Shown: positions 25,274 to 39,295 of the stretch, one piece after another
Layout of the letters: every line of letters starts with the position of its first letter
How positions within the stretch are numbered: position 1 is the stretch's first letter
DNA from: Azadirachta indica
Lineage: Eukaryota; Streptophyta; Magnoliopsida; Sapindales; Meliaceae
Assembly: GCA_022749755.1 (NCBI GenBank)
Contig: CM040448.1
Coordinates: 6,322,481 to 6,386,480 of the forward strand
Direction of reading: 5' to 3'
DNA length: 64,000 nucleotides
Translations under genes and position numbers: made by a program
Notes under the pieces: model-generated
Told to the model about the DNA's origin: nothing
The model's database searches: none
What the model saw: only the letters and a program-made list of their open reading frames with translations

Positions 25274-26410
25274 TCTTTCAGATCTTATTCTCTGTTCATC
25301 AGAAGTAAATATAAACAACTTTAGATGGATGACAGGTCAAAGAAAAAAGCTCCTCAAACGAAGTTAATCAGAAAAAATCTGATTTGAAATTTCACATCCC
25401 TATAAACTACCAGATATTCCTTCAAATTAAAAACCATTCTGCTCTTGATTATAAATAGGAAAGTTTTGGATTTGCAAGCTAGTTCTAACTGCATTCCAGT
25501 GAGAATCATATAGAACAAAAGAAAAACTTCATGAGTGACAAGTAGATGCATTTAGATGCAAAAGAACTCCATGAAGCAACTGGTATCAAGTGATGGGTTA
25601 CAATCAAAATTGATAACTCAAACCAGTGATTTATCAAAATTATGCAATCCCATCTTTTCATAAAGCACCTAGAGACAACCAAATTTCAGTACTTCACTCC
25701 ACATAATTAAGTTGCATTAGGAGAATATTTATCAATCTGCAAATCTGCATAAAAATGTACCTATGCAAAGGTCATCACTGCTCTAACTATTCCAAAAATA
25801 AATATAAAAATAAAACAAACTCAATATATTGCTTTGATAACATGAACGCACTATTGGTATTACAAAAAAAAAAAAAAGGCAATTAATGAAAAAAAAATCA
25901 TTACAGAAAAGAAAAACAATTTTATTTGGATAACTGAAATAATGAAAATTAATATTATCCATTACTTCCAACAAAATCTGCTTCTTACTTGTAAAAGCAA
26001 CAAACAAGACACCAACTTATCAACTAGATTCCTTTCTTTTTAACTCACATTAGCAATTTTTTGCTCAATAAAGACAAAATTTTGCAAATCAAGCACGAAA
26101 TTCTATGCAAAGCCGAACTGCTGATTCCACTCTTGTTCTTCTCCAATAACATGCATGAAAGCAAAAAAAAAAAAAAAAAAAAAAAACTCAACAGCAAAAG
26201 TGAAAAACAGAAGACCAAACCTGTTAAAAAAAATGTTTTAAAGAGACCAGTCAACCACAATGATACCATAAAAGTTCAAAACCATTGTAATAAAAGAAAG
26301 AAAAAAAAAAGGAAGAAAAAACTGAAACTCCAGATGCATTAACAAACACAAGCAAAAAAAAAAAAAAAACCCAAAATGTGCAAAAAAAATTAATTAAAAG
26401 AAAAACTTAC

Positions 26411-26560
26411 AGTGTAGTATAAGACAATGCGAAGAGCAAGCAGCAAGTTAAAGCAGAGGAAATTTAAGAAATGCTGAAACTGACTAACACATACTGCTGA
26501 AAGATTCTTGTTCTTCAGCTGGTTGAAGAGAGAGAGAAAATGAAGAGGAGAGACGACCAA
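26411..26560 (-). other. Non-coding first exon of the SCAB gene
   Basis: A donor GTAAGT lies directly after 26411 on the minus strand. The acceptor ending AACAG lies at 25292, 18 bases before the ATG codon. This defines a 5' UTR intron of about 1.1 kb (25292-26410), which carries long A tracts at 25862-25877 and 26163-26186. The exon itself has no in-frame start, and its 5' limit is only estimated. Confidence 0.6.
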
Positions 26561-26599
26561 GAAGAAGAATCTAAGAAGTTTATTTTAAGGAATGGCTTT

Positions 26600-26950
26600 T
26601 TTAAAAGGATTAAGAGTGAGAGAGGGGGCTAAGGAAGAACTGCAAGAAGAAAGAGGAAGAGGGAAGACAGAAAAAAGAAAAAGGCTTTTGTTCCTGACTT
26701 GTCTGTCTCCCTCTCTCATACAACAGACTTAGAATGTCTTTTTCTTTTCTTTTTTTCTTTTTATTATTATTTTGTTATTTTTCATTTTACGTCATCATTG
26801 TAATTTCTGTTAAAAGTGCCCGGTGATTTTGTAAAAGGTGTCATGTCAAGTATTTGTTATGTCCACGCGCTGGTCCCACTTTCTCTCTTTGTGGGAGCCA
26901 CTCCACCAAACTGTACACGAGTGTAATAAGGTCGTTTCGGGTCGGGTCCG
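26600..26950 (-). promoter_or_regulatory. Probable promoter region of the SCAB gene
   Basis: Directly upstream of the non-coding first exon. It contains GA/CT-rich tracts (26620-26720), common in plant core promoters without a clear TATA box. A GC-richer stretch follows at 26850-26950. No single element is decisive. Confidence 0.4.
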
Positions 26951-29900
26951 GATTTGAATTACTTTTAAATAATGTCGCATGTTTATTGTAATATTTTAAA
27001 TTGTACATAATCTCTATTTATACTGTCAACTATAATAATTTATAAATATTATGTTATTAATATTTTACAAAATACTATTAAATTTTCAGAATTTAATAAT
27101 TATTTTCCTTAAATAATTATTATTACATACTATTATAATGGTTCGTTACGCTGACAAATTAGAATTTTAATGTATATTTTTTAAATTGTCAAGATATATT
27201 AATTTAAAATTTATATTATTATACTCGTACATCCTTTCTTTTAATAATAATTAAACAACACATATAAATAAAATACATAAATTAATGTTATATATGACCT
27301 AAAAATATTATTTACATAGTTAAAAATTTTAAATAAAACTTTTTCATATAAAATAATTAATAATTATGTTGAAAAATACAATCAATAATATTTAAATTGT
27401 AATTTTTTTATATATTTTATCAAATTTTCTCTTTTAAAGAAACTTAAAATCAAAATTTTTAAAAGTTTCAATCATCATTTAATGAGAGTGATCAATACTC
27501 TTATCTTGATAGGGTTGAACTCATTTTTAGTATAAAATTGAGATTAATTTTTTCTGAAAATATGTTAGATTAAATTTAATTAAAATTTTAATTGTTTTGA
27601 TAGATTTATCAGACTCTGATCAAATATTTAGTTTTAGTAAATTTTTAATATATCAAGTATAAATTTTGATCGGAAGTGTTAGACTAAATCTAATTAAAAT
27701 TTAAAAAAAAAAATTGGACTTTCTATAAATTTTCGAACATATAATTTGTAATTTTAAAAAAAAAAATTGATAACAGTTGACTTATCTTACCTTGCGTAGG
27801 GCTAACGACTGAAAGAAATTGCGCGTGGAGGTGCGAGTGGGACTGTGTTCGTCAGCCTTCAATTGTTTGACGCGTGATATTCGATTGTGAAAAAAACCAT
27901 AATTATACATATAATTACGAAAATGTTATTGTAGTGCAGCCGTAGGTTGATGGTAGATTAGATGTAGTCGGATAGGCTTTTTGAGCCTAATGACAAAAAT
28001 AGGTCTGCTTTGGTAACCTACCAAACAACGAAAATAAAATAAAAGATTATTATGGAAATTAGGGGGGTCCAAACGAAATTTCGGTGGCTTCTTTACGGAA
28101 TTTGGGACACCAAAGCCCCTCCAACAGCTGTCCCTGGCACAAAATTTTTGTTAATCTCACTTGAATTATTTGCCAATTTACACTCAATTTATATAGGCAA
28201 GTGAAAAAATAACAATCATTCTTATTTTTATACAATTTTTTTTATATTACTTAAAAATAAAAACAAATGGACATCATCATAATTTTACACATTATTTATA
28301 AATTATTAAAATTATATATTTTAATAACAAAATTAAATTTAACATATATAACTAATACATAATTGAAACATATATCAAATTCAATTTCAACTATTAAAAG
28401 TATATATATTAAATAATCTACAAATATATGTTTAAAAATATGGGACTACTGATCCTCTCTCCTTAGAAGTTATATTGAATGCTTACACTCTAATAGTTCA
28501 AAGTAAATATAATACGTGTAATTAATATATAATTAATACATTACAATTAATATACATTTGAAATATATTATTAATTGTTGAAAATGGCTACATTCAATGA
28601 TTTATAGATGGTATAAAAAATTTTGTAAACTTTTGTAAAATTAAAGAGTTGTTAAGTCTTATACAACAAATTTGAGTATGATTACTTAAACTTAGTGTAA
28701 CAAAAAAACTATTTTATACAAATCACTATCATTTTACACTAAATCTGCAAATATCCACTTGAATTGAAATTTTTAAAATTTAGAACATCTACAGCTTATA
28801 TATTTAGATTTTGAATTACTATACCTTATGAGAGATTCACCATGCATAACTTCAATTTTTATTTCTATAATAAATTAGTTCTACCCACACCTATTATTAT
28901 TATTTATATAGAGAAAATATAATAATCACGAGAGAGAATGAGAATATGCCTTATCACATATAGTGCCAAAAATTATATACAATTATTTTAATTAATATAA
29001 TATAGTAATATATATATATTATAATTTGTAATTATTTTTTTAAAAATTATATTATTGTAAGACAATATAAAATATCGAGATTCAAAATCTCATAATTCTT
29101 ATATCATTATTTTAACATCAACAAATGCTTATAATTAATTATGACATATTTATTTGACTTCGTAGTTTGATATTGATATATTTTATTTATCATATTTTAG
29201 ATAATAAAAAGTCAAGAACATCCCAATCAAGAGCTAGAAATTGCTGGTAACCCACTCATGTTGGCATTCTATTTAAAGAGATAACGCATAAAAAGTTAAA
29301 TTTTTTGACATATAATCTAATTTGATTTGATGTTTTGTACTTTAAATGGCTCATGATGAAATATAGTGGTTGCATTACTTAGGTTTGAGGTTGCTTCTTG
29401 GTTGTTGACATGTAATATAACAAAAAAATTCATAAAATTAAATGGAGTAATAACATTTTCATACTTCAACTTTATCGAAATAACGAATTAAAATTTAGGG
29501 TTGTTTGTTGTTTTATGAAAATCTAAATAAAATTATTTATATGTTTAACAGGTGTTTTTTTAACTCACATTTGAAACTTTGTTAAAAATATTTTAATGTA
29601 ATTAAGTTAAAATTAAATCTAAATAACCAAATATATAAATGAATTAATTATTTTATTTATCAATAATACTCTTAATTTATTACTTAATATTTATGTATAT
29701 CAATAATTGAATATAGTAGTTTTAAATTTTTTACGACGTATATGTTAATATATCAGTTTTTTGTATTTTTTATTTTTTATATTCAAACTTTTAAAGTAAA
29801 AAAATAAAATAAACATGTCAATTAGATTTAGAATTTAATTAAATTTATATTTTAATTATATTCTGACTTTTGACAGAAATAATAAATACTACTTTAATCT

Positions 29901-31743
29901 ATTCAATCGTGATAATAAAATTTATAATAAAACTTACGTAAAACTAAAAATAACTAAAATCAGAGATTGATTTATCAAAATTATCAAATTTTATTCTGAA
30001 CTATTATTTCGATGAACTTTAGAGACGAAAATTTTATTATCCCAAAATAAAATCAAAAGTAAATGGTTAGGCTATCAAACATTTTGAACTCTTAAAGATT
30101 GAAAATGAAGTATGAGAGAAAAGTTCTTCAATGTATCATCCAACAAGAAATTATAGAGAGGAAAAGGGAGAGGAATTGATGATCACTTTTGGCAGGCCAG
30201 GCTGCAATATAAATATATAACATATGCTTTCATTTATGCAACATAACATGAAGAAGTCATAAAAATAAATAAATAAATAAATGTAAAGGAAAATTAGGCA
30301 GGCTAGCTATATTGAAATGATGGTAGTCTTTTGAGTAATTTTGTCAAACAAGTAATAATCATACTGCGTTAGGAGAGATGGGATAACCACTACTTCATGA
30401 CTTCTTGTTCTCTTAAGTATCAACAAAATTGCCATCTAGCCAAAGGCACACTCCCTACCCCGTGGTGTGTGTCTTGAAACCTTTCCAATTGTAAGGGTAT
30501 CCCACAACAATGTTTTTAATATTTTTTTATATTTATAGTGTAGGTAAATATTCTTTCAATTTAAAGGCAGATTTTACACTATATATATATGTAGATATTT
30601 AAAATATAGCATATTTGTCATATCTAAAATTTTCATAAAATTCTTATGTATATATCAGTATATTATAATGTAATATTAAAAAAAATTACTCGATTTAATC
30701 ATTTTTAAAATAAAAAGTACGAAGACATAGAACCTAAGTTTTAGTTAAAAATATATTTTAATAATATTAATTTTAAAAATACTTAAACACAATTCGTTTA
30801 CCAAAAATTAGTGTAATTTATTCATAATTATTTTAAAAGTTAAATAATTCATAATATTTTTATTTTATCAAAATTTATAGATTAAATTAACATAAAAATA
30901 TTTTATATAAGTATTTTTGAAACTAATAAAATTATAGTATTTATTTGACTAATTTTGAATACGTCATTTTTAATTATTTTTATTATCTGTGGATATTAAC
31001 AAAACACTTGTATGAAAATAAATAAAAATAAAATAAAATCTTTGATTATCTAAAGCAGTATGCTATGCTAGTGTAATTTGAACTAACATTACTTACTATA
31101 TAAAATAAAATGCATAATGCCTTTCACCAAACAATATATAAAAGAAAAGTAACTATCTATAAACTAAATTCTACACATAAATGATTATTTTTTTCTCAAC
31201 ATGCAATATACAATTATATAATTTTCTTGTGGGTTTTAGTCAATTTTGCTAATAAAATAGTCTCTAAAGAAAAAAAAATATTAAAACTTAATCAAATTAG
31301 TAGTAAATTACGAAAAATTTTGATTTGTATTAAAATATAAACTAAAACTAGAGAAATTTATTCTTTTTTATATAAAACTAGTAATGGGTCCCAATAATAA
31401 TATTATTTAACTTGAACCATATAATAAATTAAATAGACACTTTTTATAAAGTTAAACAATACATTATTTAAAAGTGAGAATGATAAAAATTTTTGTTGAA
31501 TTTTGTAGGTAGGTATGTGTGGCCTACGGGGAGGTAGCTAGGGGTATCTCGATGAAATGATGGTTATTTGGATTAAAATAAAATAAAATAAAATGAATTT
31601 AAATTAAAAAAGGTAGTTAATTATTTTTAATAAAAGTTGTGGGTGGGGTGCAATTGGTAGGTGATTTTGGAGAAACTTAATTGTCTCTAATCATTATTTA
31701 ACAGTAGATTGTTTAGGAACCTCCATGATTAAGCTCTAGCATT

Positions 31744-31763
31744 GCAAGCAAGCAAGCAAGCAA
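31744..31763. repeat. AAGC tetranucleotide microsatellite
   Basis: About five perfect AAGC/GCAA units in a row, inside the GC-richer patch. Confidence 0.85.
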
Positions 31764-32766
31764 TTATGTGGCCTCGCAATGGTAGCATTAGGTATCCCAA
31801 GTTTAAATAAATGCAAAAGCCACCCACCTCACTGTTGTTTGCTAATTAATTAATCACTTGGCTTTTTCTTTTTATTTTCTTCTTTTTAACATTTTCATTT
31901 GATTTCAGAATAGATTTTCTCTTTGTAGTGTGAAAATTAACAATTATTCAGTTCTTTTAGAAAAAAATTGTGATATAATATTGACATCACTGCGTTGATT
32001 TTTACTAAATCTTAGATCATTCAAATATTTATTTATAATATATTAATGGATAAAGGACATATACACTTTAAAATTTAATTAAAAGAGTATCTTAAATAAT
32101 TCAATTTGTCAAATAGTTTTGTTAGTTTGAATGGTTTATTTATTTATAATTATAATAATATTGTCTTGATCATAAGCATTTTAAGAGTTAAATGTACCAA
32201 ATTATTCTTATTATTGTCCAGGTTTATAGATTAAACTAAAATATGAGAATATATCTGAGTATTTTTGAAACTAATATAATTAAAGTATACTTTAGCAAAT
32301 ATTTTACGAGTGCATTTATTCTTGCTCCTATATTAATTTAATAATTCTTGAATTATACTATAATTTATAAAAACAATATTAAAACGGAAAGTGAGAACTC
32401 CCATTTAATATGGTAATGCTTACTTTTTTTACTTCAACGTAAACATAAACTATGATGTGAGAGCATTAATTAGAATACGAGTTTATCACTCGAACTATGA
32501 TAAATATCAAAATTAATTTAAATTAAAGAAAATTATGAAACAAAAGATTAAAATATGGGATATAAGGATAGAGTTTGAGACGTAAAACCCACCAAAATTA
32601 CAACAAAGTCTAACCAAACCAAAAAGCTAGTTCAATGCAAAAAAGTACTTTAATAAAATAGTCTAGTCTTTGGGTTTGGGGTTGTCTAAAAGTCCTTACT
32701 ACTTTTTTTCCCCTTCTACTTTCCCTTTTTTGGGTCTTGAAAACAATTATTTATGGGGACTAGGAT

Positions 32767-32767
32767 G

Positions 32768-32797
<30 letters not shown>
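32767..32797. repeat. GAA trinucleotide microsatellite
   Basis: Ten perfect GAA units in non-coding DNA. Confidence 0.95.
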
Positions 32798-32800
<3 letters not shown>

Positions 32801-34339
32801 CTTTTTTACCTCTTAACTCTAAGAGGAATTGCTTTATGTTGTGGCAACACATAAATATGCAATTGCATGCTTTTAAAATGTTGAACAAGGCACATGGGTG
32901 TAGGGTCCAAGATTTATAAATCAAAGCTTTCATGTGTTATGTTAAATGTTAACGTACACGTTAGTGTACATACCAATGTTGCTTTATTTCTCTAAATTCA
33001 TGGATAGGTTAAGACCGACAAATTGTTAAAATTTAATTTTGGGTCTTAAATTTGCCCATGTCCCATTCATAAATATCCCTACAAAATTCACATCCATAAC
33101 ATAGTACAATTATGTTTAATGGAGATAATAACATTCTTGTCCTTGATATATAGTGAAATAACAAATCAAGACATAGTTTTTTCAATTATAACAATTTATT
33201 CCCATTTATGTTTTCCTTAAAATCTTATAATTAGGGGTGAAAATTTGGAACATGATACGATTATTTGACATAAATTCAAAGTCATTAAACAGATTTATAT
33301 TCAAAAATTTTTGTACAAATAAAATAATAATCGTGTCAAATAATTAATAATCTTAACTTATTCGTGTTTGATCTTTTTAACCTGTTTATTTATTTAAAAA
33401 ACAATTGATTAAATAAATAATTATATCTTAAAAGAATAATTTTATTTAAATAAATTGAATTCTAAACGAATAATTATATTTACGTAAATGGGTCATATTC
33501 GAATTTAAAAAATTAATATCAATAACAAACGACTTGTATTCATGGCACATGAATAATAAACAAATTATATTCGTGTTAACGTAAATATTTTCCATTTATC
33601 TGAAATTGTCACCTTTACTTATGATAGCGTATACTAAGACTACGATGTTAGATTGAGAAAATAATGGCATAGTTTTGCTATATTGTCAAAGTTCAAGTTG
33701 AAAAATATTATTCCCATGTATAATTTGAAGACAAAAGTTCATTGATTTATGAAGTTTTAGTTAAATTTCCTATATGTAATCTTTGTCTAAAAGTCCATTT
33801 GTTTCATAAAATTTATCAACTTCTTTTATTGTGAAAGAGTATTTTATTTATTTATTTTTAAATCAAGAAAAATATATTTTAACTAAGTTAACTTTTTAAA
33901 ATTAAATGAAATTTAATTTCATAAAAATAAATCGTACTATCTTAATATTTACGTGAACGTATTTAAATTTTAAATACATTGTGTTATTTTAATAAAATTT
34001 ATAAATGAAATTGATAAATATTTTTGAGCCTGATTATTTATTTTCAACAAACATAGATAATAATATTTAATTAAATTAAAGTACATAAAATTGAATAAGA
34101 CTTCATAAATGATGATGTGTCATTGTGTCACATAAGTAGGATATCGAGTAACGAAAGTTGTATGACGTTTAATCAAAGGGTATGGCCCATACATTAAGTA
34201 CCAACATCAACATGTGACGGCTAATTTGTTAATTAAAAAATAAGTTATCCAAATACAACAATAAGTCAAGTCACATCAGAGGGTATATATGTAGTATCCC
34301 CACTTTGAATATTCAATTAATATCAAATAGTTGAAATAA

Positions 34340-36540
34340 AACCCATAATAATTAATAGGATAAGCTATTTTGCATATGCATGGTTACATTATTTAATTTT
34401 TCCTGTAATTTTAGACTTTTTTTTTTGTTATAACTCTGAACTTTTTTGCTATAATTATTAATTTATTTAAATAAAAAGAAAAAGTTGAGAATTGTAACAA
34501 AAATATTGAGAATTATAATAAAAGAATTGAAAAATAAAAAAAAATTAGAAAAAAATATGGTTCATCTTTTTATATTGTTAACCCTAATTAATAATTGCAC
34601 TTTTGGTTTTAGAGTTTTTCACTATGAAGAACAATTGTGAATAACCAAAAGTATTTTATAATTTGTTGGTTAAATAAGCAAAAATAACTTTTAAGCTCAA
34701 AAAAATATTTTACTTACTTTTTGATGAAGTATTTTACATGTGTTTTTTAATTAAGATTTTTTTTGAAGTGCTTTTTAATAATACTTAAATATATGCCTTT
34801 TTAGAAAGTTATTTTAAGTATTTTCTTAATTTCAAAAAAAAGTTATTTTTTCTTTTATGACTTCACTTTTAGAAAAGGAAACCCTAATTTTTTCTTCATT
34901 GCAACAAATTTTAATAAATGTTGAGGATATTTTTGAAATTGTTCTTAGCATTTCAAATTATTTTAAATAATTTAAATATCTAACTATCAAATTAAAAAAT
35001 AGTAATGTTCTTTATATTGATATAATCTTTCATGCTCTCTAATTTTTTAAAAATATTTAACATTATACTGTAATTAAGAATCTACCAAAAATAACGGTCA
35101 AAAGTCTATAAAATTGAAATATATAAAATAAATAGAAGTATAAATTAAAGAGGTTGTGTCGTTTGAACTTTCAAGGAATCCAAAGACAAATAAACCTTGT
35201 AATATCCGCAAATTAAGCAATCAATTTGGCCAATAAACAAAAATCATTGACTCCTAATTAATTCTTTAAACTTTGTTTATTTTTTGCTTTTCTTAATTAT
35301 TATTGGTATAATAATATTTTTGTCCCTTATCTTTTTAAACATAATAAATTGGGATATACTTTTTAAAATTTAACAAATTTAGTCCCTATTTTAATTTTTT
35401 GATATATTATCCATTTTTAATAACATATATGTAGAGCTAGCAATTCAAATTAATGTTGTTGTAGTAAATAAAAATATAATATATTTTAACTTAATCTTAA
35501 ATCGACCTATTTAATAATTGTGTTAAAAATTAAAACTCTCACATGATTTATTTATTAAATTGGGTACCTATTTTTAATCATGTCACTTGCTTAATATATT
35601 TTCTATATATTCTAATATTTATAATATTATCTATTTAAATACTAATAAATTTTATTCTAAATAGTATTAAATATTTTTTAAAATGTTAAAAATATAGCTG
35701 AATATTTTAGAATGTGAAAATATAAAATAAATATTTTAAATTATAAATAAGTTAGTATGATATGATTATTCAAATAATTAATCGTGTCATAAATGTATTC
35801 ATGTATCAAGACCTCAAAACTTGAATTCAATCATATTATTGATTGTGTTATATTATTATCACCCATTAATAGATTAATCGTGTCATTTGATGTTAAGTGA
35901 GACATACTAATTTCGTGTCATATTCAATATTTTATATTGACCGATAAGTTAAAAATTGCCACCTTTACATATAATGATATAAAGGACTAAATTGTTAAAA
36001 ATCAATAAATCATATCTCGATTTGTTGTTTAAACAAAATTAAGATACAAAAATGTTATTACCCTATTATTATTATTTTTTAAGTCTTTGACAAGAATATG
36101 CTACACCATTCACATACAACAGGCTGCACCAAGTCTCTTACTTCACAAGTAAACCAAACCAAATTAAAACAAAAAAATGAAGTCTTAATTTAGATGTTTA
36201 TTCTTTTATAAAATTTAATTTTATAGCATTATCTTCAATTTAGATATAAAATTTTATTTTATATTTTTCATAGAAGTAAAATGTAAAGTGTCAACCAATT
36301 TCATAATTTATAAAGCTGTAGCTTAGCTGGGTTCTTGGTGGCATTTTTAAACAATCAAAGAAATATTTTGTTGAATGCAGACTTTGAGGACTGCCGTTCT
36401 CTTCCCATTTCGGGCCCAACACACTGGGCAAAAAAAACTTCATTCTTTTGTACTTATAAGGAAAAGTATACTTATATCCCTAAAGTTTGGTCAAATGTAC
36501 ACTACGTATATTGGTTTAAATAATATTCATTAGGGTCCTC
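34340..36540. repeat. Left copy of the array tail repeat (T0)
   Basis: Aligns in order with the tail after block B (48591-50399): the start ATAGGATAAG, AAAATAACGGTCAAAAGTC at about 35086 and 49339, and GCACCAAGTCTCTTACTTC at about 36126 and 50344. Its end also matches 39296-39779, including TAGCTTAGCTGGGTT at about 36318 and 39731. It has no coding frame. It is the outermost left element I can link to the array. Confidence 0.75.
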
Positions 36541-36652
36541 TTTGTTGGTTATATTTTATTGAGGAATAAAATGAAATAATTGATGTTGAATTTCAATTGA
36601 AAATTTAAAATGAAATTTTAAGTTTGCAAGTTTATAAAATTGGCTTGTGTTT

Positions 36653-36680
36653 ATATATGTGTGTGTGTGTGTGTGTGTAT
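36653..36680. repeat. GT dinucleotide microsatellite in block A
   Basis: A GT run beside TATATA. The corresponding places in blocks B (about 44668) and C (about 54945) lack it. Confidence 0.9.
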
Positions 36681-36730
36681 ATAGGGGAAATCTTGTCAAA
36701 ATTTATATTGAATTATGGATGTTTCAAATT

Positions 36731-36743
36731 TGGCATCAAAGTA
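36731..36743 (+). other. Degenerate primer-binding site of block A
   Basis: TGGCATCAAAGTA resembles TGGTATCAGAGC, the initiator-methionine tRNA primer-binding site used by many plant LTR retrotransposons. It lies at the same place as better-preserved copies in the other blocks. Confidence 0.4.
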
Positions 36744-37983
36744 TATGGTTAAGATTATGTAGATATTTCTTATGATGGTTAGAAAGAGTTGGAGATATTT
36801 TAGTCTGTCATTACTTACATTTTATTATTCCATATGAACTTATAATTTTATTTTTATTTGTTTTTATAGTATAGGCAGGACTAAGTATGACAGACGAACG
36901 TTTGTTAATAGAATTTTTAATTTTCGTTGAGTTTTGTTTCTGTGCCTTTATTTTTTTGTACTTAGAATAATTTTTAATTTTATGGTGTCCTCCATTTTAG
37001 ATTTATCAAGAAGGCTAATATGACATCAAAGTGCTCAAACCTCTTGAATATTTGAGTACAATGTAAAATTTGATATTTCAAAAAATACAAGAAATTGTTT
37101 GGTAAAGTATTTGAGAGCATAGAGTTTTCTATCCCTCTAAAGGTATAAAGCCTACATTTTTATTGCCTATATTTATATATGCCAACCAGTACAATAATAT
37201 TGAATTTATCTATCTTATAAAGAATATTTATTGAAAGTTAGTAGTTTCCATCAAATTTATTTAGGCATCGATTGTAAAAATCTACACCTAATCTAAGTAA
37301 AAATTTGTCTTCACTTAATTTTTTTTAAAAAAAAAATTGGTTTCAACTTATAATTAGAATGAATTAAGTTCCATCCTTCATTTATAAAGTAAAGATAATC
37401 CTGTTTAAAGAGTTTATTATTTGTCAAACTTCTACTTTTGCAATAAAACGCATTCAACATTCAAGGGTTGTTTTCTTTTACAAATCATTCTGTAGGTCAG
37501 ACTATTAATGGGCCAAACCCAAAGCCAACCAACACTAATTGTACTTGACCACTGGGCCATAACGTGTGCTAAACAAGTCTAGTCTAAAATGATGATGTTT
37601 CCTTACATTTTATAATTAGCAGTTTGTAGGATCCTGCTCTTTTTTATTATTTTTTTTAATGGTCAAACAGGTAGTTTTAGATCATTTTTATTATGATGGT
37701 ATACCTCAAAAATGTACATTTGTAAAAATTATAGATCTTACAATTGTGTATAAATATAAATTTATATGTATAAATCCCAAGAAAATGTTAATATTGTTTG
37801 ACTAGCAGAATATTTTAAAATAGTAAAAAAGGTTTGAGATTTGAATCTTAGACTAAAATTATATAATAATTTCTTTTACAAGGGAGACTTTGGTTTAAAT
37901 TTTGGGTCAAGAATTGGACTAACATTTTATTCTAATAGTTTTAAAAATATCTATTAAGATATAAATATACTAAAAAATAACGA

Positions 37984-37997
37984 TAATAATAATAATA

Positions 37998-38040
<43 letters not shown>
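37984..38040. repeat. AAT/TAA trinucleotide microsatellite
   Basis: Long near-perfect AAT run in block A. Blocks B (about 48265) and C (about 58558) have only a few units at the same place. Confidence 0.95.
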
Positions 38041-38041
<1 letters not shown>

Positions 38042-38485
38042 TAAAATATTATTTTATAATATATTAATAGTTAAAATATTTATTAATATATTATAATTAA
38101 ATATAAAATTATTTATTTTACAATATATTAACAATTTAATATTAATTACGTATTAAAAATAAATAAAATAAAATATAAATAAATATTAATTTAAATTTAG
38201 TAAATCAGAAAACAACACTACTAATTATATTCTTAATTTTAGGACTTTTTACTTATAAAAAATATTATTACATAAATTTCGAGATAAAGGACAAGTTCTT
38301 AAAGTTTGACTTATTAGACTTATTAATCTCAATAATTTTGAAAATTCATTCATATTTAAAACAACTATTAAAAATTTCCTAAACTAATCGTAATTTTAAA
38401 ATTTTTTATCAAAGTAATAAAAAAGTAATTTTAAATATACCCTTAAATAACCATTAACTAAAAACTTTAATTTTTTTTAATTTTT

Positions 38486-38560
38486 GTGTTTGCTAGGCTT
38501 TGAACCACCAACATTCATTGGTGAAAAACATACACCCTTACCAATGGACAATAGCAACGT
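38486..38560 (-). other. tRNA-like sequence (possible decayed tRNA or SINE head)
   Basis: On the minus strand the words CCATTGGTAAGG and GGTTCAAAGCC lie about 30 bases apart, which resembles the internal A and B boxes of a polymerase III tRNA promoter. TTTTTCACC between them recalls a tRNA-Glu anticodon loop. The ends do not pair into a good acceptor stem. A related copy lies in block C. Confidence 0.3.
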
Positions 38561-39295
38561 CAGTTGTATTTTATGACGATTACTCATATTTATTATACTT
38601 TTCTGTTAATGGGAGGAGTATTATATTTCTTTAAGTATTACAAGTACTTTTATTTATTAATTCATGTTAAGAACATGGTTATTATTTTCATATTATTACT
38701 ATATTTAAAAATATTATTTTTTATTTTAACAAAAAATTTTAATTATTTTATACAATTAAACTACAAATCGTAATGTCAAGCTTAAGGGTGCTCAAAAATA
38801 ACTTATTTTAAAGTATTCAAAAGTCACGTGTTAGGTTTTTATGAATAGATATTTTTTAATTTTCTTAAAAAGTTATATTAACTGAAGTATTTTATTTTAT
38901 TTTAGAAATTTAGTTAAATTATTTAAAATATTTTTTTTATTTTAACAATTTTACTTCATTTTTCTTATAATATAATTTTCAAAACTTATATATTAAATTC
39001 ATTACAAAACTTTTATAAGAAATGTTATACCAAATAAATTAATCAAATTTTTTTAAAAATTTTACTTATAGATAATCTATTTTAAGAAATTTTAGTTGAA
39101 AAGATCTGACAAATGCATCTAAAATTAATTATATTTAGTATTTCGTGTGTGTGTGGCTAAAATAAAAACAAAAAAAAAATTCTAAACAAATTATTGTTGG
39201 TTCAATATTACAAATGAGAAGTAAATGAGAAGATCATGATGTTTTAATCAGCTTATAAGTGCATTTTGCTTCTAGTTGGTGAAGAAATAAGATAT

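Larger units (their letters stand above)
26951..34339. other. Gene-free AT-rich intergenic DNA
   Basis: No supported coding frame on either strand. A slightly GC-richer patch at 27780-28140 and another at 31640-31830 have no frame or family signature. Simple repeats are present: AAGC at about 31744-31763, GAA at 32767-32797 and AAAT at about 30264-30282. Nothing else is recognisable. Confidence 0.5.
36550..39295 (+). repeat. Array block A, internally deleted
   Basis: Colinear with blocks B and C from the AGTTTGCAAG region through TATAGGCAGGACTAAG (about 36872), the segment with ATTAATGGGCCAAACCC (about 37503) and TAAACAAATTATTGTTGG near its end. About 1.85 kb present in B and C, including the gag remnant, is missing here; the junction is near 36911. 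It contains GT and AAT microsatellites. It has no coding frame. Confidence 0.8.

Noticed and set aside
24884..25318. SCAB start at an upstream Met near 25318
   Set aside because: The stretch before 25292 is intron: it ends in an acceptor-type AACAG, and the residues MFIFTSDEQ do not belong to the SCAB family. The family start MTKISPEIEE is at 25273.
26163..26186. Poly(A) tract as the end of a processed pseudogene
   Set aside because: No intronless gene copy lies before it and no target duplication flanks it.
26061..26342. Lysine-rich plus-strand frame of 93 codons
   Set aside because: It is created by A tracts in the 5' UTR intron of the SCAB gene and has no family signature.
38564..38773. 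Hydrophobic small frame of 69 codons in block A
   Set aside because: Random frame in AT-rich DNA. The homologous part of block C does not keep it open.
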